From contig CAKUJT010000073.1 in assembly GCA_934661765.1 (NCBI GenBank), positions 1 through 11,719 of the forward strand: a DNA stretch of 11,719 nucleotides. The letters are read 5' to 3'. Of the stretch, positions 1-7,513 are shown piece by piece (the first letter of the stretch is position 1; each line of letters opens with the position of its first letter). Position numbers and translations under genes: made by a program. The notes beneath the pieces are model-generated. The model did not search any database. It was not told where the DNA came from and saw only the letters and a program-made list of their open reading frames with translations. Source of the stretch: an uncultured Senegalimassilia sp. Its GTDB lineage: Bacteria; Actinomycetota; Coriobacteriia; Coriobacteriales; Eggerthellaceae.

Positions 1-29
1 AAACCGTTGATGCCTACTTTGATTGCCAT
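1..29 (-). CDS. gap: Glyceraldehyde-3-phosphate dehydrogenase, 5' end only
   Basis: Only the first nine codons and two bases of the next are in the window; they read MAIKVGING and then the start of F. This is the standard N-terminus of GAPDH, the first strand and glycine turn of the NAD-binding Rossmann fold. The enzyme oxidises glyceraldehyde-3-phosphate to 1,3-bisphosphoglycerate in cytoplasmic glycolysis. The start is supported by AAGGAGA six bases upstream of the ATG. whiA ends 154 bases upstream on the same strand, the same whiA-gap neighbourhood as in other actinobacteria, but a separate candidate promoter suggests gap can be transcribed independently of the whiA operon. Identity rests on few residues plus context. 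Confidence 0.85.
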
Positions 30-35
30 TGCGTA

Positions 36-42
36 TCTCCTT
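36..42 (-). promoter_or_regulatory. Shine-Dalgarno of gap
   Basis: On the minus strand AAGGAGA ends six bases before the gap ATG (27-29). It is a strong site with good spacing and fixes the start of the partial gene. Confidence 0.8.
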
Positions 43-69
43 TTCATTCAGATACTCAAGTTATGGGCC

Positions 70-99
70 ATACGAAATGGTAGTGTAGCGGAAAGTCAA
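70..99 (-). promoter_or_regulatory. Candidate promoter of gap
   Basis: On the minus strand TTGACT (94-99, five of six matches to the -35 consensus) is followed after 18 bases by TCGTAT (70-75), a weak -10 with the key first T and final AT. It would give a leader of roughly 35-40 bases before the gap start. TACACT (82-87) is a better-looking -10 but has no -35 at proper distance. Inference from sequence only. Confidence 0.45.
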
Positions 100-146
100 A
101 CGCTTGCGGCGCGAATTTGGCAGACGGTCGACAAGCGAAGACCAAC

Positions 147-170
147 GCGTCCCGCCTAGCGGCAGGACGC
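147..170 (-). other. Stem-loop between whiA and gap
   Basis: In the minus-strand RNA, GCGUCC pairs with GGACGC, an inner GCC pairs with GGC, and the single position between them is a U-G wobble, giving a 10-pair GC-rich stem closed by a GCUA tetraloop. There is no U-run after it, so it does not look like a standard intrinsic terminator. It sits 14 bases after the whiA stop codon and could protect the 3' end of the operon mRNA, act in factor-dependent termination, or pause polymerase before gap. Confidence 0.5.
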
Positions 171-183
171 CGGTGACTATCGG

Positions 184-1125
184 TTACCGATTCTGATTCT
201 CCAGCTCAGCAGCCAATTGCTCGATACGGCGCACACGGTGGTACACCGCCGACTTCGACAACGGAGGGTTGGCGAGCTCGCCAAGCTCCTTGAGCGTCGC
301 CTCGGGATGACGCACGCGCAGCTTGATGAAGTCCTGCAACGCCGGAGGGAGGTTCTCCATGCCGTGCGCCTCAACCACCTGCCTGATAGCTCGGATCTGG
401 TCGATCGCCGCGCGCGAGGTTTTTGCCTGGTTGGCGATTTCGGCGTTGGTCTGACGGTTCACATCATTGCGCACGCTTTTGATGACGCGTGCGTTTTCCA
501 TGGCAAGTGCGCTTTGGTGAGCACCTGCAAGCGCCAGGAACTCAAGGATAGCGCTGCCGCTTTTCAGATACACCATATAGGAATTGCGTCGCTGCATGAT
601 GCGCGCCTTGATGTTCTTGCGAGCCAGAAGATCCACAAGGCCATCGGCCAGCTCCTCGGTTTCGACGATTACCTCGAAATGGAAATCGCCGCGGGGGTCG
701 GACACGAACCCGCTGCCCAGGAAGGCGCCACGCAGATATGCGGCCGCACAGCAATCCTTGGCGACCAACTGCTCGGATACCCCGAGCACCAGCCCACCTT
801 CAGCAGACAGCACGCCCATATCCACCAGAGCCGCAGCAAGCTGAGGTTGGGCGGGAACCTCGATGAGGTAGTTCGGCGTTTTGTGCAAGACGCTTCGGCG
901 AACCGTCAGATTGGTTTTCAACCGATACAGCTCATGCAGCAGCTTGATGACCAAACGGGCCACCGAAGGCGCATCGGTGGCGATCTCCACGCGGTAGCGG
1001 TTCTTCCCCGACACGAACAGCGTGCCCTCGATGCGCACAAGCGCCGCCAAAACGGCTTTGTCGCAATGGCTGCACGTTGCCGGGACGCGGGAAAGCTCGT
1101 CTTTTACCTCTGCCGTGAACGACAT
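184..1125 (-). CDS. whiA: WhiA, DNA-binding cell-division/sporulation regulator
   Basis: 313 aa, usual length for WhiA. The N-terminal part is a degenerate homing-endonuclease (LAGLIDADG-like) fold with no endonuclease role in this family; the signature AYLRGAFLGSGFVSDP is at about 129-144. The C-terminal part holds the WhiA-type helix-turn-helix: the conserved NAEIANQAKT is at about 227-236 and LSKSAVYHRVRRIEQL at about 289-304. In Streptomyces WhiA acts with WhiB on division genes during sporulation; in Bacillus it affects division and carbon metabolism. The start ATG lies 22 bases inside the end of yvcK, with GGGGGTG about nine bases upstream, suggesting translational coupling. It is the last gene of the pcrA-to-whiA run and is followed by gap. 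The identification is firm; the target genes in this organism are unknown. Confidence 0.96.
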   Translation of the reverse strand: MSFTAEVKDELSRVPATCSHCDKAVLAALVRIEGTLFVSGKNRYRVEIATDAPSVARLVIKLLHELYRLKTNLTVRRSVLHKTPNYLIEVPAQPQLAAALVDMGVLSAEGGLVLGVSEQLVAKDCCAAAYLRGAFLGSGFVSDPRGDFHFEVIVETEELADGLVDLLARKNIKARIMQRRNSYMVYLKSGSAILEFLALAGAHQSALAMENARVIKSVRNDVNRQTNAEIANQAKTSRAAIDQIRAIRQVVEAHGMENLPPALQDFIKLRVRHPEATLKELGELANPPLSKSAVYHRVRRIEQLAAELENQNR

Positions 1126-2255
1126 AAATGCAACACCCCCGTGAACGCCTCGCGCAGCAAAAACGGATCATGCCAGGTGGGACGCTGCGGGTCGACCAGA
1201 TTTCGAACGATGACGACCGGGCCCTTGCTTTGAATGGCGCGCAGGTCGGGATAATCGATATGCACGGGACGCACGCGCCTGCCCTCCTCTTCGCCGGGGG
1301 CAACGGTGAATCGGCTATCGCCGACGTTGACACCCGTGAGCGCGCGGAAGGTGCCCGTCTCGGAAGCATCGGGGCGAACGGGATACGGACTGTGCACGAG
1401 CACGTAATCAAGCAACCCGCGCATGCCATGCGCGAGCAACGCCTCGACATGCTCGCGCGCCGTAAGACCCCATGTCTCGCCCTGCATGTCCGCCAATGAG
1501 CAGACGAACAGGGTTGCCCCCTTCGATTGACGGATGGCATCAACCACGCCCGGGACCAGCAGGTTCGGGATGATGGAGGTGAACAGGCTTCCCGGTCCGA
1601 GCACGATCAGGTCGGCATTGCGGATGGCATCGAGCGCCGGCCGGTACGCCTGGATCTTGCCTTGACCGCGCAACTGCACATGTGCAAGCGCCGTACGCGA
1701 ATGACAGGCAACCGCCTGGCCCTCGATATAGCGCCCATCGCGCGTACGCGCTACCAACGATACGCGATCGAGCGTTGAAGGGTACACATGCCCGCGCGCG
1801 TTGAGCAGGCGCTCGCAGATCTGAACGGCTTGCGGGAACTCGCCTGTGGCGTCCTCGAGCGCGGAGAGCATGAGATTGCCCAGCGTATGGTTGTCGGCGA
1901 ACGGGAACCGGTATTTGAATGCGCGCGTAAGCGGATCCTCGGGATCGGCCGCCATAGCGCAAATACACTTGCGGATATCGCCCGGAGGGGTGACGCCCGC
2001 CCGTTCGCGCAGGATGCCCGTCGACCCGCCATCATCGGCCATCGCGACCACAGCGGAGGTTTCCACGCCCATGGAAAGCAGCGTGCGAATGGAAACGGGC
2101 GCACCTGTGCCGCCACCGATGACCACAGCTTTCAAGCTGCTGGTTTCCGGCACCACGGGATCAGCCGCGTACAGCGGCGCAAACGCCTCGGTCATGGACG
2201 GGTCATGGGGGAAATGACCGCCCTCCATATGGCTTTCGTGCAGCATCTCGCTCAT
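1104..2255 (-). CDS. yvcK: YvcK/CofD-like family protein (gluconeogenesis/envelope factor)
   Basis: 383 aa from the chosen ATG. The nucleotide-sugar-binding Rossmann-like core begins at about 42 with [19 protein letters not shown], followed by [11 protein letters not shown] (about 70-80), [14 protein letters not shown] (about 89-102) and [12 protein letters not shown] (about 122-133), all hallmarks of the YvcK branch of the CofD-like family. In Bacillus YvcK binds UDP-sugars and is needed for growth on gluconeogenic carbon and for normal cell shape; its mycobacterial homologue CuvA works at the cell wall. I chose the ATG one base after the rapZ stop, mirroring the uvrC-rapZ junction; an ATG 48 bases further upstream inside rapZ is possible. 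The 41-residue extension before the core, with several histidines, is longer than usual for the family. Confidence 0.93.
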   Translation of the reverse strand: MSEMLHESHMEGGHFPHDPSMTEAFAPLYAADPVVPETSSLKAVVIGGGTGAPVSIRTLLSMGVETSAVVAMADDGGSTGILRERAGVTPPGDIRKCICAMAADPEDPLTRAFKYRFPFADNHTLGNLMLSALEDATGEFPQAVQICERLLNARGHVYPSTLDRVSLVARTRDGRYIEGQAVACHSRTALAHVQLRGQGKIQAYRPALDAIRNADLIVLGPGSLFTSIIPNLLVPGVVDAIRQSKGATLFVCSLADMQGETWGLTAREHVEALLAHGMRGLLDYVLVHSPYPVRPDASETGTFRALTGVNVGDSRFTVAPGEEEGRRVRPVHIDYPDLRAIQSKGPVVIVRNLVDPQRPTWHDPFLLREAFTGVLHLCRSRQR

Positions 2256-2256
2256 C

Positions 2257-3210
2257 CTATCGGCCTTCGATCGGCTTCGCGGATGCGTTGATGAGCTGGC
2301 CATCGACGCCTTCGGCGAGCTTCAGGTCGCGATGCGCGACGCTGACGCGATAGCCTTTCTGCTTAAGGTATTCCCCCGTTGACTCGGCAAGGGCCACGCT
2401 TCGATGCTGACCGCCGGTGCACCCAACGGCGATGGCGAGCTGCTGCTTGCCCTCCGCCACGTACCCAGGCATGACGCAATCGAGCAGCGCTCGCCAGCAC
2501 TTCTGGAACTCCTCGGTTTCAGATCGGCACAGCACGTAGTCTCGCACAGGCTTGTCAAGGCCGGTAAGCGGACGCAGCTCGGGGTCGTAATACGGGTTGG
2601 GAAGAAAGCGCACGTCCATAACCAGATCGGCATCCACGGGCGCGCCGTGCTTGAAGCCGAACGAGTACACCGTGACCTGCAGACCCTGGCGCTCCTCGCC
2701 AGGGGCGAACAGCGCGCGGATGGTGCTGCGCAGCTGAGCGGGCATCATGTCGGTGGTATTGATGACGTGATGCGCCTGTTTGCGCACGTCGTAGAGCATC
2801 TCGCGCTCACGCTCGATGCCGTTTGCGATGGAGCTGCCATCGGTGCAGAGGGGATGACGGCGGCGGCTGGATTTGTAGCGCGCGATGAGCTTCTCGTCGT
2901 CGGCATCCAAGAACAGCACCCGATAATCGACGCCGGCGCTTTTGAGCTTTGCGAGCTCCTCCATCAAGCTTTTGAAGAAGCCGCCGCTGCGCGCGTCGCA
3001 TACCACGGCGATGCGTCGATGGCTATCGGGCTGGCCGGGCATGCCGGTTAAGGCAAGCAGGTTCCCGATAAGGGCGCTGGGCAGGTTGTCCACGCAAAAA
3101 TACCCAAGATCCTCGAACGCATGCATGGCCTCGGTGCGTCCCGCACCGCTCATGCCGCTCACGATAACCAGCTCGGGCATGTTCTCAAGCTCGCTTGCAA
3201 CCTCGTTCAT
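2257..3210 (-). CDS. rapZ: RapZ (YvcJ) nucleotide-binding protein
   Basis: 317 aa. The P-loop is GMSGAGRT at 19-26, followed by the family signature EDLGYFCVDNLP at 33-44. FLDADDEKLIARYKSSRRRHPL spans about 100-121. The C-terminal domain has SFGFKHGAP (183-191), DVRFLPNPYYDPELR (199-213) and the signature CTGGQHRSVALAE (264-276). RapZ in E. coli binds small RNAs and directs RNase E cleavage in amino-sugar control; YvcJ in Bacillus hydrolyses nucleotides; the actinobacterial role is poorly defined. Here the Walker A lysine is arginine (R25), which I recall as usual in actinobacteria. The ATG has AAGGAG ten bases upstream, inside the end of uvrC, whose stop is one base before this start. Upstream in-frame codons overlap uvrC and lack family similarity. 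Confidence 0.94.
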   Translation of the reverse strand: MNEVASELENMPELVIVSGMSGAGRTEAMHAFEDLGYFCVDNLPSALIGNLLALTGMPGQPDSHRRIAVVCDARSGGFFKSLMEELAKLKSAGVDYRVLFLDADDEKLIARYKSSRRRHPLCTDGSSIANGIEREREMLYDVRKQAHHVINTTDMMPAQLRSTIRALFAPGEERQGLQVTVYSFGFKHGAPVDADLVMDVRFLPNPYYDPELRPLTGLDKPVRDYVLCRSETEEFQKCWRALLDCVMPGYVAEGKQQLAIAVGCTGGQHRSVALAESTGEYLKQKGYRVSVAHRDLKLAEGVDGQLINASAKPIEGR

Positions 3211-3211
3211 G

Positions 3212-5170
3212 TCACGAATCTCCTTCCCCGCCGACGACCAGTTCATTTCTTGTCTGCTCATTATACTGCTGCAACACCGTATACAGCTCGTTGGCGACCT
3301 GGACGGGCACCACCTTGGCATCAAGGATATCCTGCAAGCTTGCAGCCTTGAGCCGCTTGAAGCTCTTGAAGTGCTTGAGAAGCGCCTTCTTGCGCACCGG
3401 GCCCAAGCCTTCCACCTCGTCCAAGATGCTTGCCGTCATGCCCTTGCCACGCAACTGGCGATGGAATTCGATGGCGAAGCGGTGCGCCTCGTCTCGAACC
3501 TGCTTGGCCAGATACAAGCTGGCGCTTCCGCCCGGCAGCACCACCGGACCCGTGTCCTGCCACGGCACGAACAGCTCCTCGTCGCGTTTCGCCAAGCCGC
3601 ACAAGGCTATGTCGTGGATTCCCATGCTGTCGAACTGCTGCATGACGGCATTAAGCTGCGGCAGGCCTCCGTCCAAGATGATGAGGTCGGGCTTTTTTCC
3701 AAACCGTTCATCGGCCATGCGCTCGGCGCAATACCTGCGACTCATAACCTCCTGCATGGACAGGAAATCGTTCGCCTCGTCGAGCTGGGCCTTGATTTTA
3801 AAACGTCGATACTGGCCTTTGTCAGGCCTTCCGTTGGTGAACACCACCATGGACGCGACGGTGTAGGTGCCGTGGTTGGTGGAGATATCGAAGCATTCGA
3901 TGCGCATCGGCGGCGCATCGAGCGCCAAGGCGCTCTCGAGCTGCAGCAAGGCATCGTTGATGCGCTTATCCTCGTAGTTCGTGCGCACTTTGTAGCGCAT
4001 GAGCGTATGTTTGGCATTCTGCTCAGCCATCGAGACAAGGTCGGCTTTCTCCCCGCGTTCGGGAACCGTGAACCGAACCTTAGCGCCATGCGCGCTCGCA
4101 AGCTTGCCGGTAAGCCACTGCTCCATGGCCTCAGCATCCTCGGGCATGAAGCGCACGACCACCTCATGCGGGATGGACGTGGTGGCATCGTAATAGCGCA
4201 GCAGGAACATGTGCAGCAAATCTTGATCGGGAACATCGTTTCCGCGGTTGAGCACGAACTCGTTGCTGTTGATGATACGACCCTCGCGCACCATGAGCAC
4301 GTGCACGCCGGCGATGGTCTCCTCTCGGAAAAAGCCGATGACATCAGCATCAAGATTGCGAGAGCTTACCGCATGCTGCTTATCGCACAACCCGTTTATG
4401 GTGTCGATCCGCGCCTTGATGCGGCCGGCGCGCTCGAAATCGAGCTCAGCCGCAGCCTCTTGCATTTCCTGGGAAAGCTCCTCCACGAACTCCCGATGGT
4501 TACCTGAGAGAAAACGCTCGATACGGCTGACGTTGGCGGCATATTGCTCAGGCGTGACGCGACCGCAGCACGCCCCGGGCCCCAAGCCCACATGCGCATC
4601 GAAGCACGGGCGGGCGTCGGTAGCCAGACAAGCAAGCGGATCCTTTTCCAGCTTGCGCTTCAGCGAACGCCAATCAGCGCAGCTCGAAGAGCACAACGGC
4701 ACCACGCGGCGCGCAATGTCGACCATGCGGCGAGCAGCTCGGCTGTCGGTGTAGGGGCCAAAATAGCGCGTGTCGGCGCGATGCTTCTCGCGCGTATATT
4801 TGATCGCAGGGAACACGTCGCCTTTCGTGATGGCGATGAACGGGTAGGACTTATCATCTTTGAGGTCGGCGTTGAACCAAGGAGCGTGCTGGTTGATGAG
4901 ATTCTTCTCGAGCACCAAGGACTCGTGCTCGTTGCCGACCACGATGTATTCGAACGTGCAGATCTGCTCGACGAGCAGCGGGATCTTCGCACGTTCGTCC
5001 TGGAAGTTGACATATTGGCGCATGCGCGCACGAAGCTGTTTGGCCTTGCCGACGTAGATGACCTGCCCGTGCTTGTCTTTCCATAGATACACGCCAGGAA
5101 GAGTCGGCACCGCGTCAAGCTCGCGCTTGATGCGCGCAAGCTTCTGCACGAATGTCTCCCCTTCCGGCAC
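3212..5170 (-). CDS. uvrC: UvrC, excinuclease ABC subunit C
   Basis: 652 aa from the chosen GTG. UvrC makes both incisions around DNA lesions in nucleotide-excision repair with UvrA and UvrB. Order of domains: GIY-YIG nuclease (GVY at 26-28, VIYVGKAK at about 37-44, metal-ligand glutamate in ESLVLEKNLIN near 88), cysteine-rich region (160-202), UVR/UvrB-binding helix (about 237-268), RNase H-like nuclease (CFDIS with D428, ILDGG with D500, DEAHRF with H563) and helix-hairpin-helix (about 581-615). The start has AGGAGG eight bases upstream and gives the usual short lead-in to the GIY motif. An alternative GTG at 5272 (686 aa) overlaps the pcrA stop by four bases and has GGAGGT only four bases away; the extra 34 codons have low third-position GC and no family similarity. 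The cysteine spacing is unusual (see findings). Confidence 0.96.
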   Translation of the reverse strand: MPEGETFVQKLARIKRELDAVPTLPGVYLWKDKHGQVIYVGKAKQLRARMRQYVNFQDERAKIPLLVEQICTFEYIVVGNEHESLVLEKNLINQHAPWFNADLKDDKSYPFIAITKGDVFPAIKYTREKHRADTRYFGPYTDSRAARRMVDIARRVVPLCSSSCADWRSLKRKLEKDPLACLATDARPCFDAHVGLGPGACCGRVTPEQYAANVSRIERFLSGNHREFVEELSQEMQEAAAELDFERAGRIKARIDTINGLCDKQHAVSSRNLDADVIGFFREETIAGVHVLMVREGRIINSNEFVLNRGNDVPDQDLLHMFLLRYYDATTSIPHEVVVRFMPEDAEAMEQWLTGKLASAHGAKVRFTVPERGEKADLVSMAEQNAKHTLMRYKVRTNYEDKRINDALLQLESALALDAPPMRIECFDISTNHGTYTVASMVVFTNGRPDKGQYRRFKIKAQLDEANDFLSMQEVMSRRYCAERMADERFGKKPDLIILDGGLPQLNAVMQQFDSMGIHDIALCGLAKRDEELFVPWQDTGPVVLPGGSASLYLAKQVRDEAHRFAIEFHRQLRGKGMTASILDEVEGLGPVRKKALLKHFKSFKRLKAASLQDILDAKVVPVQVANELYTVLQQYNEQTRNELVVGGEGDS

Positions 5171-5178
5171 ATGAACGC

Positions 5179-5184
5179 CCTCCT
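5179..5184 (-). promoter_or_regulatory. Shine-Dalgarno deciding the uvrC start
   Basis: A perfect AGGAGG on the minus strand ends eight bases before the GTG at 5168-5170. It is the reason this GTG is preferred to the one overlapping the pcrA stop codon, which has GGAGGT at only four bases. Confidence 0.6.
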
Positions 5185-5268
5185 GCCCGGCGGCACTTTG
5201 CGTCTTTCCCGAACCGCCTTCGGTAAAACCCGATGTTCGGCTATATCGTTGGAATTCCTCCGGCTTGC

Positions 5269-7458
5269 TCACACTACCTCCAGCTTGATGCGAAACGAAA
5301 TGCAACGCGGCGTATCCAAATCGTCGAATACGATGATATAGGCCCGCTTCTGCTCGTCGATGCCTTGCACAACGCCCTGCCCGAACGCTTTATGGGCAAC
5401 GCGCGCGCCCGGTTTGATGGAAGCCTGCCCGGCCATGTCGGCGATCCAGCGATCGGTGGCCTCATAAGCGCTACGAGCGTCATCAAGCTGGGAGTCAGCA
5501 GGCCTATTTGAAAACTCCAAGGCCGTTGGGTCGATATCGAGGAGGAACCGCGAGGGATATCGCGGCGTTCCCTGATGGCCAAAACCCTCGGCCTCGGTAA
5601 GGTACAGCCCGTCCTTGGCGCGGGTGAATGCCACGAACGCGAGACGACGCTCCTCCTCCATGGCCTCGACCGTACGCGTTTTCCGCGAGGGCAGCACGCC
5701 TTCGGACAGCGAGCAAACGAAGACGTGGTTGAATTCCAGGCCCTTGGCAGCATGGATTGTCATAAGACGCACGTTATCCTTCGACGCATCCGCGATATCG
5801 GCATTGGAGAGCAAAGCTACGTGATGCAGGTAGTGGTCGATGGTAACCTCCTCGCCGCATGTTGTCTCGAACTCGTATACCGACTGCTTCAGCTCGGCAA
5901 GGTTATCGAGCCGCTCCTGGCTTCCCTCGGTGCGCAACATCTGCTCATAGCCGCTTTCGTCGAGCAGCGCCGAGAGCACCTCCGACACCGGGCGGCCCTC
6001 AATGGACCTGCGAAAACCATGCACGAGCGCCACAAATTGTTTCGCCTTCGTACGTTTGAAGATGTCATCCTCGTACGTTGCCTCAAGGGCCTGCAGCATG
6101 GTGCATCCGTGCTCGTCGCAATACTGCTGCAGATACGCCATGCGACGTTGGCCGAGATTGCGCTTGGGCACGTTAGCCACGCGCAGAAACGCCAGGTCAT
6201 CCCCTACCGCGATAAGGCGCAGGTAGCACAGCGCATCCTTGATCTCGCTCCTGCCGAAAAAGGGCACGCCGCTGAACAGCGAATACGGGACGTCAGCGTT
6301 CAAAAGCGCCTCTTCGACCGAACGCGATGCGTAATGCGCGCGATACAGCACCGCCATATCGCGATAAGCAACCCCCTTGCCATGCAATGCAGCCACGCCT
6401 TCGGCGATCCACGCCGCTTCGGCCTGAGGCGATACGGCATGATGCCACACCGTCGGACCAAACGAACGTCGAGCGGCGACAAGGTCCTTCGGGATACGCA
6501 TATGGTTTTTCGCAATAAGCGAATTCGCCACCGCAAGCACCTGAGGCACCGACCGATGGTTCTCAAGCATCATGATGGTGCGCGTGCCCGGGAAGCGCTT
6601 ATCGAAGTCAAGCAGCAGCTTCACGTCCGCGCCACGCCACGTGTAGATGGTTTGATCGGGGTCGCCGACCACGAACAGGTTCTTGTGATACCCCTGCAGC
6701 ACCTCCATGAGCTGGTATTGCAACGCATCGATATCCTGGAACTCGTCGATCATGATGTATTCCAGCCGCTGCTGCCATTTGAGGCAGATTTCGGGGAACC
6801 GCTCGAAAACGTAGAGCGTGAATACGATCAGATCGTTGTAATCGAGCCCGAAGCACTTTCGTTCCTGATAAAGATACCCATAGAAGATGATGTCGCGCAC
6901 GTTATCAGCTTGCATATACCTGTCATGCAACTCGGCGATAGACCATTCGAGCATGTCCAAATAGTAGCTGGGATGCTCTTTGAGCTTCTGCATCTCGATC
7001 ATGTCGCGCGCATCCGAAAACGTCATATCGCGCAACGTGAGACCGCGTTCTTCATAGATGGTCTGCAGCATGGCATCGATGTCGGCGTTGTCGAGCACCA
7101 GGAAACTTTTCGGATACCGTACGGCATGGGAATCTTCCTGAAGAACCGAAACGCAAAAGCCATGGAACGTGTTGATGTAGCCGGTGTCATGATCGCCGGT
7201 AAGGCGGCGGATGCGCCTGCGCATCTCGTTGGCAGCCTTGTTCGTGAAGGTGACGCACAGGATGTTGCCCGGCAAAATGCCCAGCTCATTGACCAGGTAT
7301 GCGAACCGCTGCGTCAGCGCAGCCGTTTTCCCCGTGCCGGCACCCGCGATGACGCGCACGTACCCTTCCGTTGCCGTAACGGCCTGCTGCTGGGCCGCAT
7401 TGAGCTGCGGCTCTTCACCGAGCCTGCCCATTGCGCGATATGTCGTCATAGAATCCAT
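5269..7458 (-). CDS. pcrA: PcrA/UvrD-family superfamily 1A DNA helicase
   Basis: 729 aa, typical of PcrA/UvrD. It unwinds DNA 3' to 5' with ATP, removing UvrC and the excised oligonucleotide in excision repair and helping in replication-fork upkeep. Motifs in order: Q motif LNAAQQQAV (19-27), Walker A AGAGTGKT (38-45), Ia TFTNKAANEM (70-79), Ib TFHGFC (97-102), II DEFQDID (238-244), III VGDPDQTIYTWRGA (264-277), IV LENHRS (298-303), V RLMTIHAAKGLEF (564-576), VI EEERRLAFVAFTRAK (601-615). The end (about 681-726, GARVAHKAFGQGVVQGI) is the Tudor-like RNA-polymerase-binding domain of PcrA. The first ATG has no Shine-Dalgarno but sits seven bases after TATACT, suggesting leaderless translation. 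Two LexA-like boxes lie upstream. It heads the run pcrA-uvrC-rapZ-yvcK-whiA. A UvrD2-like name is possible; the family is certain. Confidence 0.95.
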   Translation of the reverse strand: MDSMTTYRAMGRLGEEPQLNAAQQQAVTATEGYVRVIAGAGTGKTAALTQRFAYLVNELGILPGNILCVTFTNKAANEMRRRIRRLTGDHDTGYINTFHGFCVSVLQEDSHAVRYPKSFLVLDNADIDAMLQTIYEERGLTLRDMTFSDARDMIEMQKLKEHPSYYLDMLEWSIAELHDRYMQADNVRDIIFYGYLYQERKCFGLDYNDLIVFTLYVFERFPEICLKWQQRLEYIMIDEFQDIDALQYQLMEVLQGYHKNLFVVGDPDQTIYTWRGADVKLLLDFDKRFPGTRTIMMLENHRSVPQVLAVANSLIAKNHMRIPKDLVAARRSFGPTVWHHAVSPQAEAAWIAEGVAALHGKGVAYRDMAVLYRAHYASRSVEEALLNADVPYSLFSGVPFFGRSEIKDALCYLRLIAVGDDLAFLRVANVPKRNLGQRRMAYLQQYCDEHGCTMLQALEATYEDDIFKRTKAKQFVALVHGFRRSIEGRPVSEVLSALLDESGYEQMLRTEGSQERLDNLAELKQSVYEFETTCGEEVTIDHYLHHVALLSNADIADASKDNVRLMTIHAAKGLEFNHVFVCSLSEGVLPSRKTRTVEAMEEERRLAFVAFTRAKDGLYLTEAEGFGHQGTPRYPSRFLLDIDPTALEFSNRPADSQLDDARSAYEATDRWIADMAGQASIKPGARVAHKAFGQGVVQGIDEQKRAYIIVFDDLDTPRCISFRIKLEVV

Positions 7459-7465
7459 AGCGTGA

Positions 7466-7493
7466 AGTATATCAAATAGGGAACGCCTGTTCT
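7466..7493 (-). promoter_or_regulatory. Candidate promoter of the pcrA operon (leaderless)
   Basis: On the minus strand AGAACA (7488-7493, a weak -35, three of six) is followed after 16 bases by TATACT (7466-7471, five of six). Seven bases later is the A of the pcrA ATG (7458), the normal distance to a transcription start. There is no ribosome binding site in between, so the transcript would begin at the start codon. The -35 is covered by the proximal LexA-like box. Confidence 0.55.
7481..7492 (-). promoter_or_regulatory. LexA (SOS) box, proximal
   Basis: On the minus strand the site reads GAACAGGCGTTC: perfect GAAC and GTTC half-sites with the centre AGGC, which fits the RNRY centre of the Bacillus LexA consensus CGAACRNRYGTTYG. 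It overlaps the -35 element of the candidate pcrA promoter, an ideal place for repression. It is 11 bases upstream of the TATACT box on the pcrA strand. Confidence 0.7.
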
Positions 7494-7513
7494 ATATCGA
7501 TGCGATGACTTTC

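Noticed and set aside
217..1233. Open frame of 338 codons on the plus strand opposite whiA
   Set aside because: Antisense to a complete WhiA with both domains; no similarity to any family seen.
2942..4507. Open frame of 521 codons on the plus strand opposite uvrC and rapZ
   Set aside because: Antisense shadow crossing two well-supported genes, with no recognisable domain.
5200..5235. A third LexA-like site (CGAA-GGCGG-TTCG) before uvrC
   Set aside because: The spacing between half-sites is one base too short and the inner C/G of the half-sites is missing; it is better read as a small hairpin.
5575..7479. Open frame of 634 codons on the plus strand opposite pcrA
   Set aside because: It is antisense to a helicase with all its motifs; long antisense frames are common in GC-rich genes, and the translation resembles no family and has no ribosome binding site.
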